A stretch of 64,000 bases of DNA, from the NCBI GenBank assembly GCA_027924585.1, contig BSBM01000965.1, positions 1,736,001-1,800,000 on the forward strand, written 5' to 3'. The position numbers and the translations under genes are program-made. Under the pieces are notes generated by a model. It was not told where the DNA came from. It worked only from the letters and a program-made list of their open reading frames with translations, and ran no database searches. This stretch comes from Larix kaempferi (lineage: Eukaryota; Streptophyta; Pinopsida; Pinales; Pinaceae). Positions 23,368 to 35,222 of the stretch are shown here, in pieces. Each line of letters begins with the position of its first letter. The first letter of the stretch is position 1.

Positions 23368-26209
23368 TAGCCTGAAAGAAGGCATGATATGGCATGTATG
23401 ACACTTGTTGCACTTACGATGCTAGGGCTTGATATAGAAAAAACCAGTCATTGTAGCACTTTTGCTATAAATCCATTTTGGCGAAGTTTTCGGATTTGAA
23501 ACTTTTATAGGTTGAAGATCAGATCTCCATGTACCTTTTGTCCAAAGGAAAACCTCTAATTCGTTGTACTTTATGCTTTATGATCTGTATAATATATGGT
23601 TTCTGCCTCTTCTGGATATGAGTCAAAATCAGGTGACCTTGGGAAAAAGGTCATAACTTGGGATAGGAAGCTTCAAATGAAATTTCGTAAAAAGTTACAG
23701 GTAGTACGTAGACTTTACTATCTCAAGAAAAGTTTTCAGAGGCCGAAGTTAAACCAGTGACATGTGGAACGTTGTACAAGTTCGATCTCCTGTATTATCC
23801 CATAAACAGGTCACGTTGCGACATGTGACATAACTCTCTCTTAGAGAATCCAATTGAGGTTAGACCTATCGGGATGGAAAGATAATAGGTCAGGCTATCG
23901 CAGGAAACGTTTTCAGACCCTGTGAATCAAAAAGTTTGGAGTTACACCAGAAACAATCAGGTACATATTTCTGTCCAAACAGAATTGTGTTTTAGCACCT
24001 TCATTCATGGCTTCCGGAATTTAGGGCTTCGGAGAAAGTTAGAATTTTTGTAATCGGAGACCATGGCTAGATGCTACTCATAAAAATTCAAATTTAGATA
24101 CCAAGATCAGATTTGTTGGTTGGGCAGAAGGCCGGGCTTGATCAAACCCCAGTTTGGGACTTTGATCGAAAAGATGGAAAATTAGGGCTTCTGCAAAAAT
24201 TGGAATTTTGGAATTTTGTGACCACGGCTAGAAGCTCCTCAGAAAAATCGAAGCTTAGAGCTTTGAATCAAATATTTTGGTTGGGTGAAGCTCCAGGAAA
24301 CTCAAACCCTAATTCAGGGTCCTCCCTAGTGAATCCGAAAATCTAAAAGGCAATTTCAAGGGGTGAAACTTTGCAGTTTTCAAATTCTGAATATACCAAC
24401 TTGATCAGCTCACCAAGGCACATATTTCTATCCTTTTGGAAGTTTGAAATTCAAAGTTTGAATTTTTGGGGTTTCTCTGACAAACCCTAATCCAACTCTA
24501 GATCTAGTTCTTGTAAATCAAGTGGATTGGGTTAATCCTAGAAGAAAATCGATTGGTCACCTACATAAGTGAAGAATTTCCTGTTTCAGAGGGAGATGAG
24601 GTTAAGGCCTTACATAAGAAGATTACAAGCAATATCGACAGGTATGACTTATCCAGGTATGTTTCGAGATTTGTTCATGATTAAGTTTATGTTATATTTG
24701 TCTTCATATTATCACGATTAGTACAATCTTGATTAAATCTAGACTTGTCATATCACCTTAATAAAATTATGAATGCACGATAGAAGATATTCATTGATTA
24801 GGGTGTTGACACTTATGATTGTACTAATGCATTGTGATGTTGTATGATGTTTATGTTGTTTTCTAACATAAAAGGTACACCAAGAAAGACAAATCATGTT
24901 CTACTTCAAGAACATATGATCATGGTGACATGAAGACAAAGATTCATCCATTGTCATGGATCACATAGAAGATCTACTTGCGAGGTATGTATAACTTGGC
25001 TCTACAATGGTTAACTTATGAGACATGTAGGTTACTAGCAAAAGTCACTGAAGAGAACCAGTGGACATTATGCGGGTATGTTAGACATAACTAGCTAGCA
25101 TGCTAATCCAGGTATGTTTTTCCTATATCAAGCTAGAATCCTACCTTGTGTTAGGATCTTATACTATTGTGTTGTTGATAATAATTATTCATGAAGTCAT
25201 AGGTTTGAATAGTCATGGTTGTATGCATATTATGTTTCTTACCATAATTGATTATATGACTAACCAGAAGAATCATAAAGGTATAGGTTTGAGTAATCAC
25301 GGGTTTATGCATTGATGATTTAACTAATCAGAAGAGTCCTATGATCAAATAAGAATATGCATGAATAAAAGAAGACTTCCGTGAAACCTTGAATACTAAT
25401 GTTTATTATCTGTGAATGATCATGACTATACATGTTTAAGATTATTGTGTTTTGATAGTATTAAGATCATACTAATAAATGTGTGATTATGTATGAGACC
25501 TCAAGGATAACACAATGATGGTAGTAATAAGCATGCATAGTGATTAAGGATGGATGTAAGTTCAAGGACAGGTAATCAAGGAAGCAAAGATCAAGAGGGA
25601 GCACACTCCAGTTGTTCTTGCAAGAAAGCAAAGGAGCACACTTCAGTAGTTTCTGAAAGGATGCAGATATTCAGAGGGAGTTGACCATCTTTCTACATTC
25701 CACAATAGAAAGGTGTAGAAGAAGCTACTTCAGCAGCTCCTGCAAGGAAGCTAAGACTTAGAGGGAGTCCACCTAGTAACCAAACAAAGATAAGTATTTT
25801 TAATTATCATTTCTTGCATATTTGTTTGTTTAAATCAAAATTGTTCAATGATGTATATGCTTATGTTCCTAGAATTAGGTTGTGTATTATGCATATTAGA
25901 ATAGTTGCATTGATGAACAATATACTACTAATATACATGGGTAAGTGGCCTATGGCACTGTACAACATTCCATTGCTACTTATCTAGAATGAAACCTCTT
26001 TGCTGACATGTTAGGAGTTGTGCACACTCTTAACAATGTTCTAGTAGAGATTGGAAGGCATCTAGAAAGTTACAGAATATGGATAAATGTTGTATTGGCT
26101 AAGATAATTGCATGACTGTATGACATATTTATTTATGTGTAAGAATTTGTTATGAAAACTATGAGATGTTATCTAATCATGCAATTTAAATTTTTGTGTA
26201 GGAAAAACC
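23368..26209 (+). other. Element D leader, no intact gag; intron-like punctuation
   Basis: There is no long reading frame or zinc knuckle. The stretch is homologous to the leader of element J (reverse complement of about 56100-58740). Recurrent splice-like sites occur: TTCCTGTTTCAG near 24595, AGGTATGT near 24655, a segment ending TTGCGAG before GTATGTATAAC near 24982, GCGG before GTATGTTAG near 25075 and CCAG before GTATGTTTT near 25110. The conserved segments between them may be remnant gag exons or captured gene fragments. Confidence 0.5.
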
Positions 26210-27320
26210 GTATACCATCACCTACAAAAGAAGAACTACAACATTTGTTTAGCAACAAAATTATCTATTGAAGATATTGAAGTTCCCAAGATATGGGAAG
26301 AATGCCATGATCTGTCGATCATGAAGAAAGATGCTTGGGATGTGGTCCCAAGACCTGAAGGGAGGTTTGTTATGACTTCCATATGGATCTATCAAGATCA
26401 ATCATGTTGCAGATGGCAGCATAGGGAAATATAAAAGTGATGAAGTGGAAGATACACCAGATGTATTTCAAGACAACTTTCCTGAATGGTGTAGTTGAAG
26501 AAAAAGTGTATGTGGAGCAGCCACTTGGTTCTGAGACACATGACAGGGAGTCATATACGTGCAGAACTTGGTATGGTAGGATAGACAACTTTCTATCCTG
26601 TTTGGGCTTTACCAAAAGTAAAGCGGATTCCAACCTTTACTACAAGGTTGAGGAAGGCAATCCAGTGATACTACTTTTGTATGTGGATGACCTGTTTATT
26701 ACAGGTGAAGATAGATTGATTGCCAACATGCAACGGAAGCTTGCTGCCAAGTTCAAGATGAAGAACTTGGGGATGATGCACTATTTGTTTTTGGCATGGA
26801 GGTGTGGCAGAGTGTAGATGGAATCTTCCTTGGACAAGGGAAGTATGCAGTAGAGATCCTGAAGAGGTTCGGGATGATGGACTGCAAGGCTATGGCCACA
26901 CCTATGGAATCAAACCTGAAGCTTTTGTGTGATGCTCCATCTGATTCGGTTGATGTCACGATGTATCATCAGATGATTGGGTCCTTGATGCACCTGACGA
27001 ACACGAGACCAGATATTTGCTTTGCAGTGAACACATTGAGCCAGTTCCTGACGGATCATAGGAGTGTTCTCCTGGTAGCTGTAAAGCATATTCTGAGGTA
27101 CTTGAAGGGTACAATTGATTATGGGCTCAAGTATGATGTGAATCAAAAGTTTAACATGCAGGGTTATGTTGATTCAGATTGGGCAGGTAGTGCTGCAGAT
27201 AGGAAGAGCACATCTGGGTGCTGCTTTAGTATGGGATCAGGTGTGATCTCTTGGTTTAGCAGGAAGCAATCCTGTGTAGCACTAAGTACAGCCGAAAGCA
27301 GAGCATGTTGCGATGGATGA
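26210..27320 (+). pseudogene. Element D copia reverse transcriptase and RNase H remnant
   Basis: The start of RT is readable around 26283-26390 (KIWEECHDLSIMKKDAWDV). The frame from 26437 gives TTFLNGVVEEKVYVEQPLG, the finger-palm region and the catalytic YVDDLFITGED. A short in-frame gap precedes WYGRIDNF, where the usual conserved palm block is missing. A frameshift near 26800 leads to a second frame at 26796-27320 with IFLGQGKYAVEILKRFGM, MIGSLMHLTNTRPDICFAVN and the RNase H motif GYVDSDWAGSAADRKSTSG. RNase H is cut off after ALSTAES. Gag, protease and integrase are absent. RT/RNase H would synthesise cDNA; this copy cannot. Confidence 0.92.
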
Positions 27321-27429
27321 GTAGGTTGCAGATGAGTCTTGGTGCACTTCAGATCGAGGTTCCTTCCAAAGGGAAGTGATGAGTCTGGAAGATGCAGATG
27401 CACATGAGATTTTCTGACATGGTTGATGT

Positions 27430-27565
27430 GTTCTCCCTTGGTCATAATGTAATTGCTGAGCCATTTTTCACATGGTGGTAGATGTGTACTCCCATGGTGA
27501 AAAAGTAAGGGTTGGAGCCTTCCCCGAACGGTGGTAGATGTGTTCTCCCATGTCGGTGGTGTAAG
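27430..27565 (+). repeat. Minisatellite 1 of element D (~57-bp unit)
   Basis: Three diverged copies contain GGTGGTAGATGTGTTCTCCCATG and a variable spacer. Confidence 0.65.
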
Positions 27566-27639
27566 TGCCGGATGATGTGCATCTGGGATGTGCTTCGTGG
27601 ATGATGAGATGATCTGAAGAAGACGATGCTGTGATGATC

Positions 27640-28203
27640 AGTACAATCATGGATGATGAGCATCAAGACAATGCTCCAGTTACTGCTCTGTATATGCATC
27701 AGGATGATGCTGGATATGATCAGTTGGATCATTTATATGTATGTATGCATCATGTTGGATGTTGGATATGATCAGTTGGATCATTTATGTATGTACGCAT
27801 CCTGTTGGATGCTGGATATGATCAGTTGGATCATTTGTATGTATTTTGTATATGCATCATGTTGGATGCTTGGACCATGTATCTGTATATGTATCAGGTG
27901 GATACATTGTATGATCAGGTAGATCATGTATGTTGATATGTATCATGTATGATCAGGTGGATCATGTATCTGTATATGTATCAGGTGGATACATTGTATG
28001 ATCAGGTGGATCATGTATGATGATATGTATCAGGTAGATACTTGGTATGCATCAGGTAGATGCATGATATGATTAGGATGATCGTGTATGATGAGCTTCG
28101 GGATGTTGCTCTAGATGACTTGCAGCAAGATGTTGCAGTGATGATGATCAGGATGATCATATATAGATCAGGATGATGTATGGTGAGTATCAGGTTGATA
28201 CTC
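27640..28203 (+). repeat. Hairpin minisatellite of element D
   Basis: An irregular tandem array of short inverted repeats around the loop AGGTG, AGGTA, AGTTG, AGGAT or AGGTT. Arms are GCATC/GATGC (27696-27710, 28049-28063), TGATC/GATCA (27717-27731, 27912-27926, 27950-27964, 27999-28013), GTATC/GATAC (27891-27905, 27978-27992, 28027-28041) and GAGTATC/GATACTC (28185-28203). The changes in the two arms compensate. Confidence 0.8.
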
Positions 28204-28224
28204 TATGGCCATGGATCAGGTTGT

Positions 28225-28815
28225 GCAGATGAGCATATAATTTGGCCCTGGGAGATTTGCAGATAGTCTTTCAAGGTTTTGCCTATGGCATATAATTTGA
28301 CCCTGGGATATCTGGCAAACGATCTTTCGAGGTTTTGCTCTGGGAGGACATATAATTTTGCCATGGGAGATCTGTAGATAGTCTTTCGAGGTTTTTCCTA
28401 TGGCATATAATCTAGCCCTGGGATATCTGGTAGATGCTCTTTCGAGGTTTTGTCCTATGGCATATAATATGTCCCTGGGAGATTTGATAGGTTGGGTTGT
28501 GCCCGTAATAAGTCATGGGATGCTCTTGCGAGGTTTTGCCATGACCACATATAATCTGTCCCTGGGAGATCCTATAGGTAGAGTTGTGTGCTCGTAATAG
28601 ACTGGGATGCTTCAGCTAGGTTTTGTGGTGAGATCAAATGTAATGTGCTCCTGGGAGATCTGATAGGTAGAGCTATGTGCTCATAACAGCCTGGGATGCT
28701 TCAGCTAAGTTTCGTGATGGGTCACATGTATTGTGCTCCTAGGAGATCCGTCAGGTAGAGCTGTTTGCTCGTAATAGCCTGGGATGCTGCAGCCAGGTTT
28801 TGTGATGCACGTAAT
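28225..28815 (+). repeat. Minisatellite 3 of element D (about 65-100 bp units)
   Basis: Tandem units contain CATATAAT..., CCCTGGGAGATCTG and CGAGGTTTTG. Later units carry a small stem that changes in step: GGG/CCC at 28494-28504, GAG/CTC at 28581-28593, GAGC/GCTC at 28670-28682 and 28758-28770. Confidence 0.75.
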
Positions 28816-29037
28816 AAGTCCTGAGGATTCCACAGTATGGCCAGTGATGATGAAGACCTACAGGTGGTGGGCCTACATACAGTATGAAAAAGGACTGGCT
28901 CTGTAGAACTTCCTATGATGAGTAGATTCAGAGATTGATTGAGATAGCAGCAGCAATGACGATGACAATTATCCAGTGACGATGATCTAGAGAAGAAGAC
29001 TTGTGCTAGAAGACCTGTGTCGAGAAATACCTTCCTA

Positions 29038-29049
29038 GTTAAGAGGGAG
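29038..29049 (+). promoter_or_regulatory. PPT of element D
   Basis: GTTAAGAGGGAG directly before the 3' LTR. Confidence 0.85.
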
Positions 29050-29739
29050 TGTTGATGTATATGTAACTTCAGAATGTATTTCACATATATGTATATTGTA
29101 TTCCTATAGAGATGTTATTATTCCTCTATACCGAAGTGGTTGTATTCCTATAGAGATGTTATTATTCCTCTATACAGAAGTGTCGTCATTTATATTGTAA
29201 GTGTTGTAACTTATACTTGATGGGTTATTAGACCACCTTGTTGGGGTCGACCCTGTATAATTCATGTGGGTCAAAGGGTTATTAGACCACCCTATTGGGG
29301 GTCGGCCATGTGGGTCAAAGGGTTATTAGACCACCCTAGTGGGGGTCGGCCCAGTCAGCATTATGTTAAGTGGTTAAGTTGAGGCCGACCTAGTTGAGTA
29401 AAGGTCAAGTCAAGTTAGTGTATAAATAGAGAGTGTGTCTCTCTCATTTTACACATTCTATTCTCTCACTCACACTTTGTAGAGTGGCGAACTTGTGGAG
29501 GAGGAGGATCTGCTACTAGGAGAAGACTATCTCTTGTATTCTGGTTGTATCATTGCTCTATCTATCTCTGAGGAAGTTATTGGGGTTTTTCACCTTTATG
29601 GTTTTCCCCAAGTAAATTCTGTGTCTCTTGTGTGCTTTCATTATTGTGTCCATGATTGATATGCTGTAGATTTGCTGTACATGTTGTTCTCTTAGTTAAG
29701 ATCCTAGATCAGATTGAAGTAAATTCTAAAAATTTAACA
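29050..29739 (+). repeat. 3' LTR of element D
   Basis: 690 bp, collinear with 22666-23355, followed by target copy AAAAA at 29740-29744. Confidence 0.95.
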
Positions 29740-29744
29740 AAAAA

Positions 29745-30909
29745 TCTTAGTTATCTATCATATCAAAGTAATAAAGATGATCAATTCAATGATCGCTAGG
29801 TAGATCCACTGGTACTGGTAATATTCTTATAGTTGATCATTGTTTATCAGTACATATCTCTATTTGATCAAGTGGTTTCAATATTGTTAACTTCAATCCT
29901 GAAGACAACCTAAAATTAATAAACCAAAATGAATTGAAATCTTAAGTCAAATTTGCAACTTGGATGAGTAAATTCTTAGAGCATATCTATGTTGATTTCA
30001 GGTATAACCATAGGTCAAAAGCATCCGTCCTACCTTTAAAGGTCACTGCTTCCACAATACTCCATTTACAAATTTATAATATTGATTATTAATCTCTGCA
30101 AGTCCACAAAGCAATTCACACACATTTTTTTAATGAAATGAACTATCAAACGCTAAAGGATTCCGACTTAACACTAGACTATGGGACAAAAGTATTGAGT
30201 CTTTAGTGGTCCTGGAATAGTGTTTGAGCACACAAAGAAAAATGCAAAAAATAAAGAGGATTAACTGCAGGAAAATAAATCTACCTAAGAGTACTCTTTC
30301 TAAACTATGCAATTGCAAAGGCCAACAACAAACTTGCTCACGAAAATATTGATGAAATAATTTATCCAATGGAAACAAACATACAACACATGCATGATAC
30401 AAATGAACATACTAAAGGAAAGCATATTAAGATCACATAGAAAACACTCTTTTAAAGAAGGATAACAATTTACACAGTGAGTGAATACAAGCTTGGAACA
30501 AAGAGTCAAGAAAAACGTATTCTTGGCAAATATACATAAACACAAGCAATATAATAAAGAATTGTATGATGAGTATATACACCTTGTTGTTGTGTATTAA
30601 CATGAATTAGATAAGGAATATTTATAAATAGGGTTATGGTGAGATAGAATTCATTAATATTGGAACAAAAAGAAATATCTTTGAGTAAGGGTTAAATATA
30701 CGTATTCTGATCTGAATGTGCATTAATGTCTTATTGCATGGGCAGGGGCACCCAAATGTATTCACATAGATTGAATTATGGACATTGATACAAAGATTTA
30801 GATGACTAAACCAAAATACAAAGTACATAGAAAATAAGTGAATGTATTGGAACAAAGATGGGTAAAAATTGATGTGTGAAATATGGATCTAATATACAAA
30901 AATGAGTAT
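29745..30909 (-). repeat. 5' LTR of element B, piece 2
   Basis: Its right part, 30561-30909, matches 11752-12105 of the other LTR. It is cut at 30909 by element E. AGTAT at 30905-30909 is E's left target copy. Site ATTGT at 30561 is the uninterrupted version of element A's target. Confidence 0.8.
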
Positions 30910-31169
30910 TGTTATATAAAAATATATAACATAACATAACTTAATAATTAATAATTAATAAGTAGAATTAGTTAACTAATCAATAAAAAAAATTAAAAGA
31001 TGTGCCCCTTCATTTGAAGAGGCACAATAAGGCTTATAAAATCTTTCCCAATGTAATTGTAATTATCATTTATCATATTATCAAATATATTTTTATTATT
31101 ATCCATTTATGGAGCCGTTGTCCTATTTGTGTTGGGAGTTTACTTAGGAGACGAATTTTCTTTGTTTCA
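30910..31169 (+). repeat. 5' LTR of element E
   Basis: 260 bp with TG...CA ends. It contains a hairpin with arms GTGCCCCTTC and GAAGAGGCAC around ATTT (31003-31026), with one mismatch. Confidence 0.92.
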
Positions 31170-31259
31170 GTGGATTTAGGACTATCCCTTCTCAGACCTC
31201 ATTGATTCGGATTTTGGCCATAGTTATCATAGTTTCTTTGGAAGTAGGTATTTGACCAA

Positions 31260-31930
31260 AGCATTGCATTTTATCCATTCCACTCGATCTCTTCCACACT
31301 CATCTCCTGACGTGCACATCATACACTCCTCCACTCACCGCATACTCCTCCCATTGACCACGCGAACTCTCCACCATATCCATCATCTCCACCTTCCATA
31401 TCTCTACTACAATGCACCCCCACATGTCCGCGTACCTTTCCATCATCTTGGGGGCCCTTCCCGCTCCCCCCCCATCCATATCCTCCAATATTCCTCGCAT
31501 GCTCCTCACCTTCTCCCTTCTTACTCCAGCACTCCTCCCATCTCTCTACGCCATCCATATCCCCACGCACTCCTCCTTCAAACCTCCAATCCATCGCATG
31601 CCATCTCACTCCTATCTCCCCTATGCTCTTACACTGTTCCATTTCCCCATGTTTCTCCTCCATCCAGGCTATCTGCTCTCCCCTTCCACCTCGGCTCCTC
31701 CCACCTCAGCTCTCCCCTTCCACCTCGGCTCCTCCCATCTCAGCTCTCCCATGCTACGCCCCTTCTCCTTCAACCCACACTTCTCTCCCTCTACTGCGAC
31801 TATCACCCAATTGCCATCACCATCCCATCCTCCACGCGTAGACCAACAGTTCACCCACACCCCATACATCCATTCCCTCCTTCACACCACTTTCAAAATC
31901 CCAATTCCACTCATTCACAAAAAAATATAT
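31260..31930 (+). other. G-poor pyrimidine-rich leader of element E
   Basis: About 670 bp of C/T/A-rich + strand with very few G. It includes a direct repeat of CTCTCCCCTTCCACCTCGGC at about 31676-31750. Overlapping open frames on both strands reflect the composition and are not supported as genes. Confidence 0.75.
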
Positions 31931-31942
31931 TATAATAATAAT

Positions 31943-33575
31943 TGTGACATCTCCTCCCATCATTCCCAACCATAAAGGGAACATGACTGACATTCCAGGG
32001 CTTATTTGGTAAACTCAGCCCCATACATTACTAAGAAATTCTTGGATAAATAAAAAACTTCTATGTGCAAATTCATACTCAATACAAACTCAGCGGAATT
32101 AAATCATATTTGCACACACACAATTGTAATGCATCGACATATCTATCACAAGTAGATGATAATTCATTGTGCAGAGAATCAATCCCCTTCTCATGCTATG
32201 CACATACTTCATATCAATTCGATTAACATGAATAATTATCATTCAGAATTAACACATTGCAGAACACATAATGCATATAATTTAAACACAAAGGACACTT
32301 ATCTTTGAGATGACGTTGTCCAAACAACTAGCCATGTGAGAGAAACGTTCCACCCAACCATAGATCTCTGTCCAGCCTATATTCTTCCAGTTGAGAGATC
32401 ACCCTCGAGCTGGGTTGTGTATCCACTAAGGAGGAAATAGATGGGCTCACTCACAACCATGGTTTCACTCAATAGCTATGCTAATCCAACACACAGTTGG
32501 GTTTATGAAGAATACAAAAGACAAAGGAGGGAAATGCTAAGCTAGCTAGCTCAACCAAAGAGCTACATGAATCTCAAAATAATTCAAACAGTCAAGACAC
32601 CCACAGTACCTACCACACCCAACACAAGGAAGGTCCCCTTCTCTGCTGCACAGTCCCTTAGGCATCCCTTCCCTCCAATGCTCTTCAGGATGGGTATAGA
32701 AAGGTCTAAGTTGCTAAATCCTTGAGATTCCATCCTTCACTAGGTTTATCAAGCATTCCCAACCTCTGCTCAGTCATTCACACTTGGATTTCTCACAATT
32801 ATGTCATCAAATAACTCAATCCCGTCACTGGATTTCTAGGATTATAAAACTAGGTCTTTTAATGGATTTCGGGGTATCTAATACTCTCAATTTCACCCCA
32901 AGGTTCATATCTATGGATCCCCCATTGAATTTCACTGTCAATACCAAATTCCGGGTGTTTATGGCACTTCAAAACATGGGTTCTTGCAAAGTTGCGATTT
33001 CTGGTTTTTGTCACTGCTGGGCATTCATCCTGGATGAAAACTGATGCTGGCATGTTCCACCATTGAATGGGAATGAGGAAGAACCACTTCTCATGATGTA
33101 GGGTGACTTGTGGTACAATACAAATAGATCTCATACCATCCATATGAATTTATGGGATGCCCATGCTCCATTGAAGCCATGGACTGAATTCTTCAACAAC
33201 TTCCTTACAACAGAATTAAATGTCAGCAAGGAAAGTCAAATGGGTTCTAACAATGACATTTGGCAGCATATGGTTCATCCCCATAACCCCCTCACCACTC
33301 CCTAGTGGATACACATGGCCCCTTCTCATTCATTGCTTCCATAGCCAGTTTTGGTATTTTATTGAAATATTAATATTTACATCAATAACACTATTCCATG
33401 GCTTAATAGCACATGTGTATCAAAATATCAAATACTTGTCCATTTTAAATAAAATCCGAACATATACTAGCGGGGCCTTGGCCTTGAGCTCCACATTAGG
33501 GAAACATACATCACATGTATACAATATTTACATTAAAATCCAATATTTCATAAGGGTCAAAATTGGGGTGTTACA
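31943..33575 (-). repeat. Solo LTR S (1633 bp) inserted in element E
   Basis: On the minus strand it starts TGTAACACCCCAATTTT and ends GGAGATGTCACA. It is flanked by ATAAT on both sides (31938-31942 and 33576-33580). No PBS, PPT or coding sequence is attached, so a full element probably recombined between its LTRs. The TSD lies in a TAA-repeat, so it is weaker evidence than usual. Strand is inferred from the TGTAACACC-type start common in plant Ty3 LTRs. Confidence 0.75.
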
Positions 33576-33715
33576 ATAATAATAATAATATTTATTATTA
33601 GTATAAAAATTCCCCAAAAAATACTATTGAAACTATATAATAATTTATTATTTTATAATAGTAATTATTATTATAGTTAATATTTTGAAATAATAATTAT
33701 TTTTGGAAAAGGAAA
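33576..33715. repeat. AT-rich spacer of element E
   Basis: TAA/TTA repeats, homologous to the spacer of element C and followed by the matching GTTATTTAACCTAA segment. Confidence 0.75.
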
Positions 33716-34472
33716 AAGGTTATTTAACCTAAAAAGAGGAAGACCAGTTATTGTCCAAGGAAGGAAGACAAAAATCAAATAAGATATTAAAAAGAACATA
33801 AATCAAATCTCAGAAGATATTGAAGAAAGTATGGATTCCATATATAAATCCAAATTTTGGACTAAGTGTCCTTAATGTGAAATGGAATTCCAATATGCGA
33901 CAGTTTTTAAGAATTGCAATCACTCCTATCCAATATGTGGTAAATACGTTTTTATGAAGGACAATCAAGGTCAATCAGAATTGCAATAGAAAATACATAA
34001 TTTCGAAGGCGAATTAGGATACAAGAAGGAAAGCAATAAAAATCTACAATGAGAGAAGTAAGGAGAGCATTCTTTATCAATTGACAAAACAAGAGAATCG
34101 TCGCTTAAAAGATAAAAATCAAAAGCTGGAAAAAGCTAATGAAGATATTGAGAAAATGTTATCAGCTAAGAATGAATAAATATCTCAATTAAAAATTCAC
34201 AATCAAGATATTGAATAAAAAACAAAAAAGTTCGAAGATATTGAAGAATCACCTTATAGAAGTGATAATGATTTCAAAGAAAACATAAAGTGTTTAAACA
34301 AGCTCATCATGGAAAAAGATAATGAATTGGTGCAAGTCCAGAGAAAGTTAGAAAAGCGAGAATCATAAATATGTCGACATCAACAACAAAAGGAATAACT
34401 CCAGCAAAAGGTATGACGACACTAAAAAGGTGCACAGGCTGGAAATTAAGAAAATCAATGACATATTAGCAA
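33716..34472 (+). pseudogene. Element E coiled-coil protein, N-terminal part with zinc-ribbon segment
   Basis: The frame that includes 33841 reads KSKFWTKCP, a stop, then CEMEFQYATVFKNCNHSYPI and CGKY. Its spacing (CxxC, 16 residues, xxxC, with FWT before and an aromatic pair after) is that of the zinc-ribbon found downstream of the J domain in a plant DnaJ-like family. The third Cys is Tyr here (TAT). After further stops the frame becomes a coiled coil (LTKQENRRLKDKNQKLEKAN). The end, from CRHQQQKE to VHRLEIKKIN, is homologous to element C. Element F interrupts it at 34477 and it resumes at 44637. The zinc-ribbon is absent from C. Confidence 0.6.
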
Positions 34473-34477
34473 GTAAT

Positions 34478-35203
34478 TGTTAACACCCAAAAAGTGTTCA
34501 CTACCTCATCTACCACATTATATGGCTCATTTGTCCATTTTCCTACCATATTTCCCTTAAAATCCCAAAAAATCCCATTAAAAAGCCTCCAAAAGGCCTA
34601 AAATGCCTCCAAAAGGCCACAAAACCATCAAAATAGCCTCAAAAAGGCTAAAAAACCCCCTTTTTCCTCTAAAAATAGCAAAAACCCCTAAAAAGGGAAG
34701 AAAAAATATAAAATAATGAGGAAAAGGAGGGAAAAACCCTATACAGCTGCACAAAACCATGTGTTTCCCAAAACCATGGGTCAGCACTCCACCACCAAAA
34801 AACTATAAATAGGTGATGGAGATCCCTTATTCCATATCCACAATCACAAGCACCCTTACTCTGCCAAAATCTCTCTCGAAACCCTAGTTCACCATTGAAC
34901 TACTTTCACCTTGAGAGCCACTTTTGGCCCATTCCCATCATTGGAGAAGGAGAAGGAGCATATTGAAGCTTGGAGCATCCTCTTGGACACTACAAAGGGC
35001 TCCATCAAACCTTCACATTGAAGGTAATTTCAATACAAAAAAGCCATTTATTTAAATTTGTTGTTTATGTTTCATCCTTGTTTTAGAAGTAATTTAATTT
35101 CTGTTTTAGCTTAATTATTTACATTTACTGAACTGCTACTAAGGAGTCCATTCTCCTTAGTAGGTGCTCATTTGCACAAGCTAGGGGTAAAACCCTAGCT
35201 ACA
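34478..35203 (+). repeat. 5' LTR of element F
   Basis: 726 bp. It includes runs of AAAAGCCTCC/AAAGGCC-like words and a TATA box at 34804-34811 (CTATAAATAGG). It differs from the 3' LTR at GGCTCAT versus GGTTCAT and CATCCTTG versus CATGCTTG. Confidence 0.96.
34804..34811 (+). promoter_or_regulatory. TATA box of element F
   Basis: TATAAATA within an intact LTR; the same site recurs in the 3' LTR near 44232. Transcription would start some 30 bp downstream, giving a leader that begins in the LTR. Confidence 0.75.
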
Positions 35204-35207
35204 GTTT

Positions 35208-35222
35208 TGGCGACTCCCCTAG
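35208..35222 (+). promoter_or_regulatory. PBS of element F
   Basis: TGGCGACTCCCCTAG begins four bases after the LTR end. It is unlike the iMet site used by A, C, D and J, and resembles the TGGCGACTC-type sites of plant Tat/Ogre-like elements. I do not assign the tRNA. Confidence 0.7.

Larger units (their letters stand above)
22666..29739 (+). mobile_element. Element D: Ty1/copia element, 7.07 kb, defective
   Basis: Two 690-bp LTRs start TGTTGATGTATATG and end TTTAACA. The TSD is AAAAA (22661-22665 and 29740-29744). A tRNA-iMet PBS follows the 5' LTR and the PPT AAGAGGGAG precedes the 3' LTR. Only RT/RNase H remains of the coding capacity. Long minisatellites lie between RNase H and the PPT. 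The LTRs differ at roughly 30 of 690 sites. Element J has related LTRs, leader and RT remnant. Confidence 0.95.

Noticed and set aside
31252-31935. 227-codon and overlapping frames in the element E leader
   Set aside because: Same composition effect; several frames and both strands are open at once.
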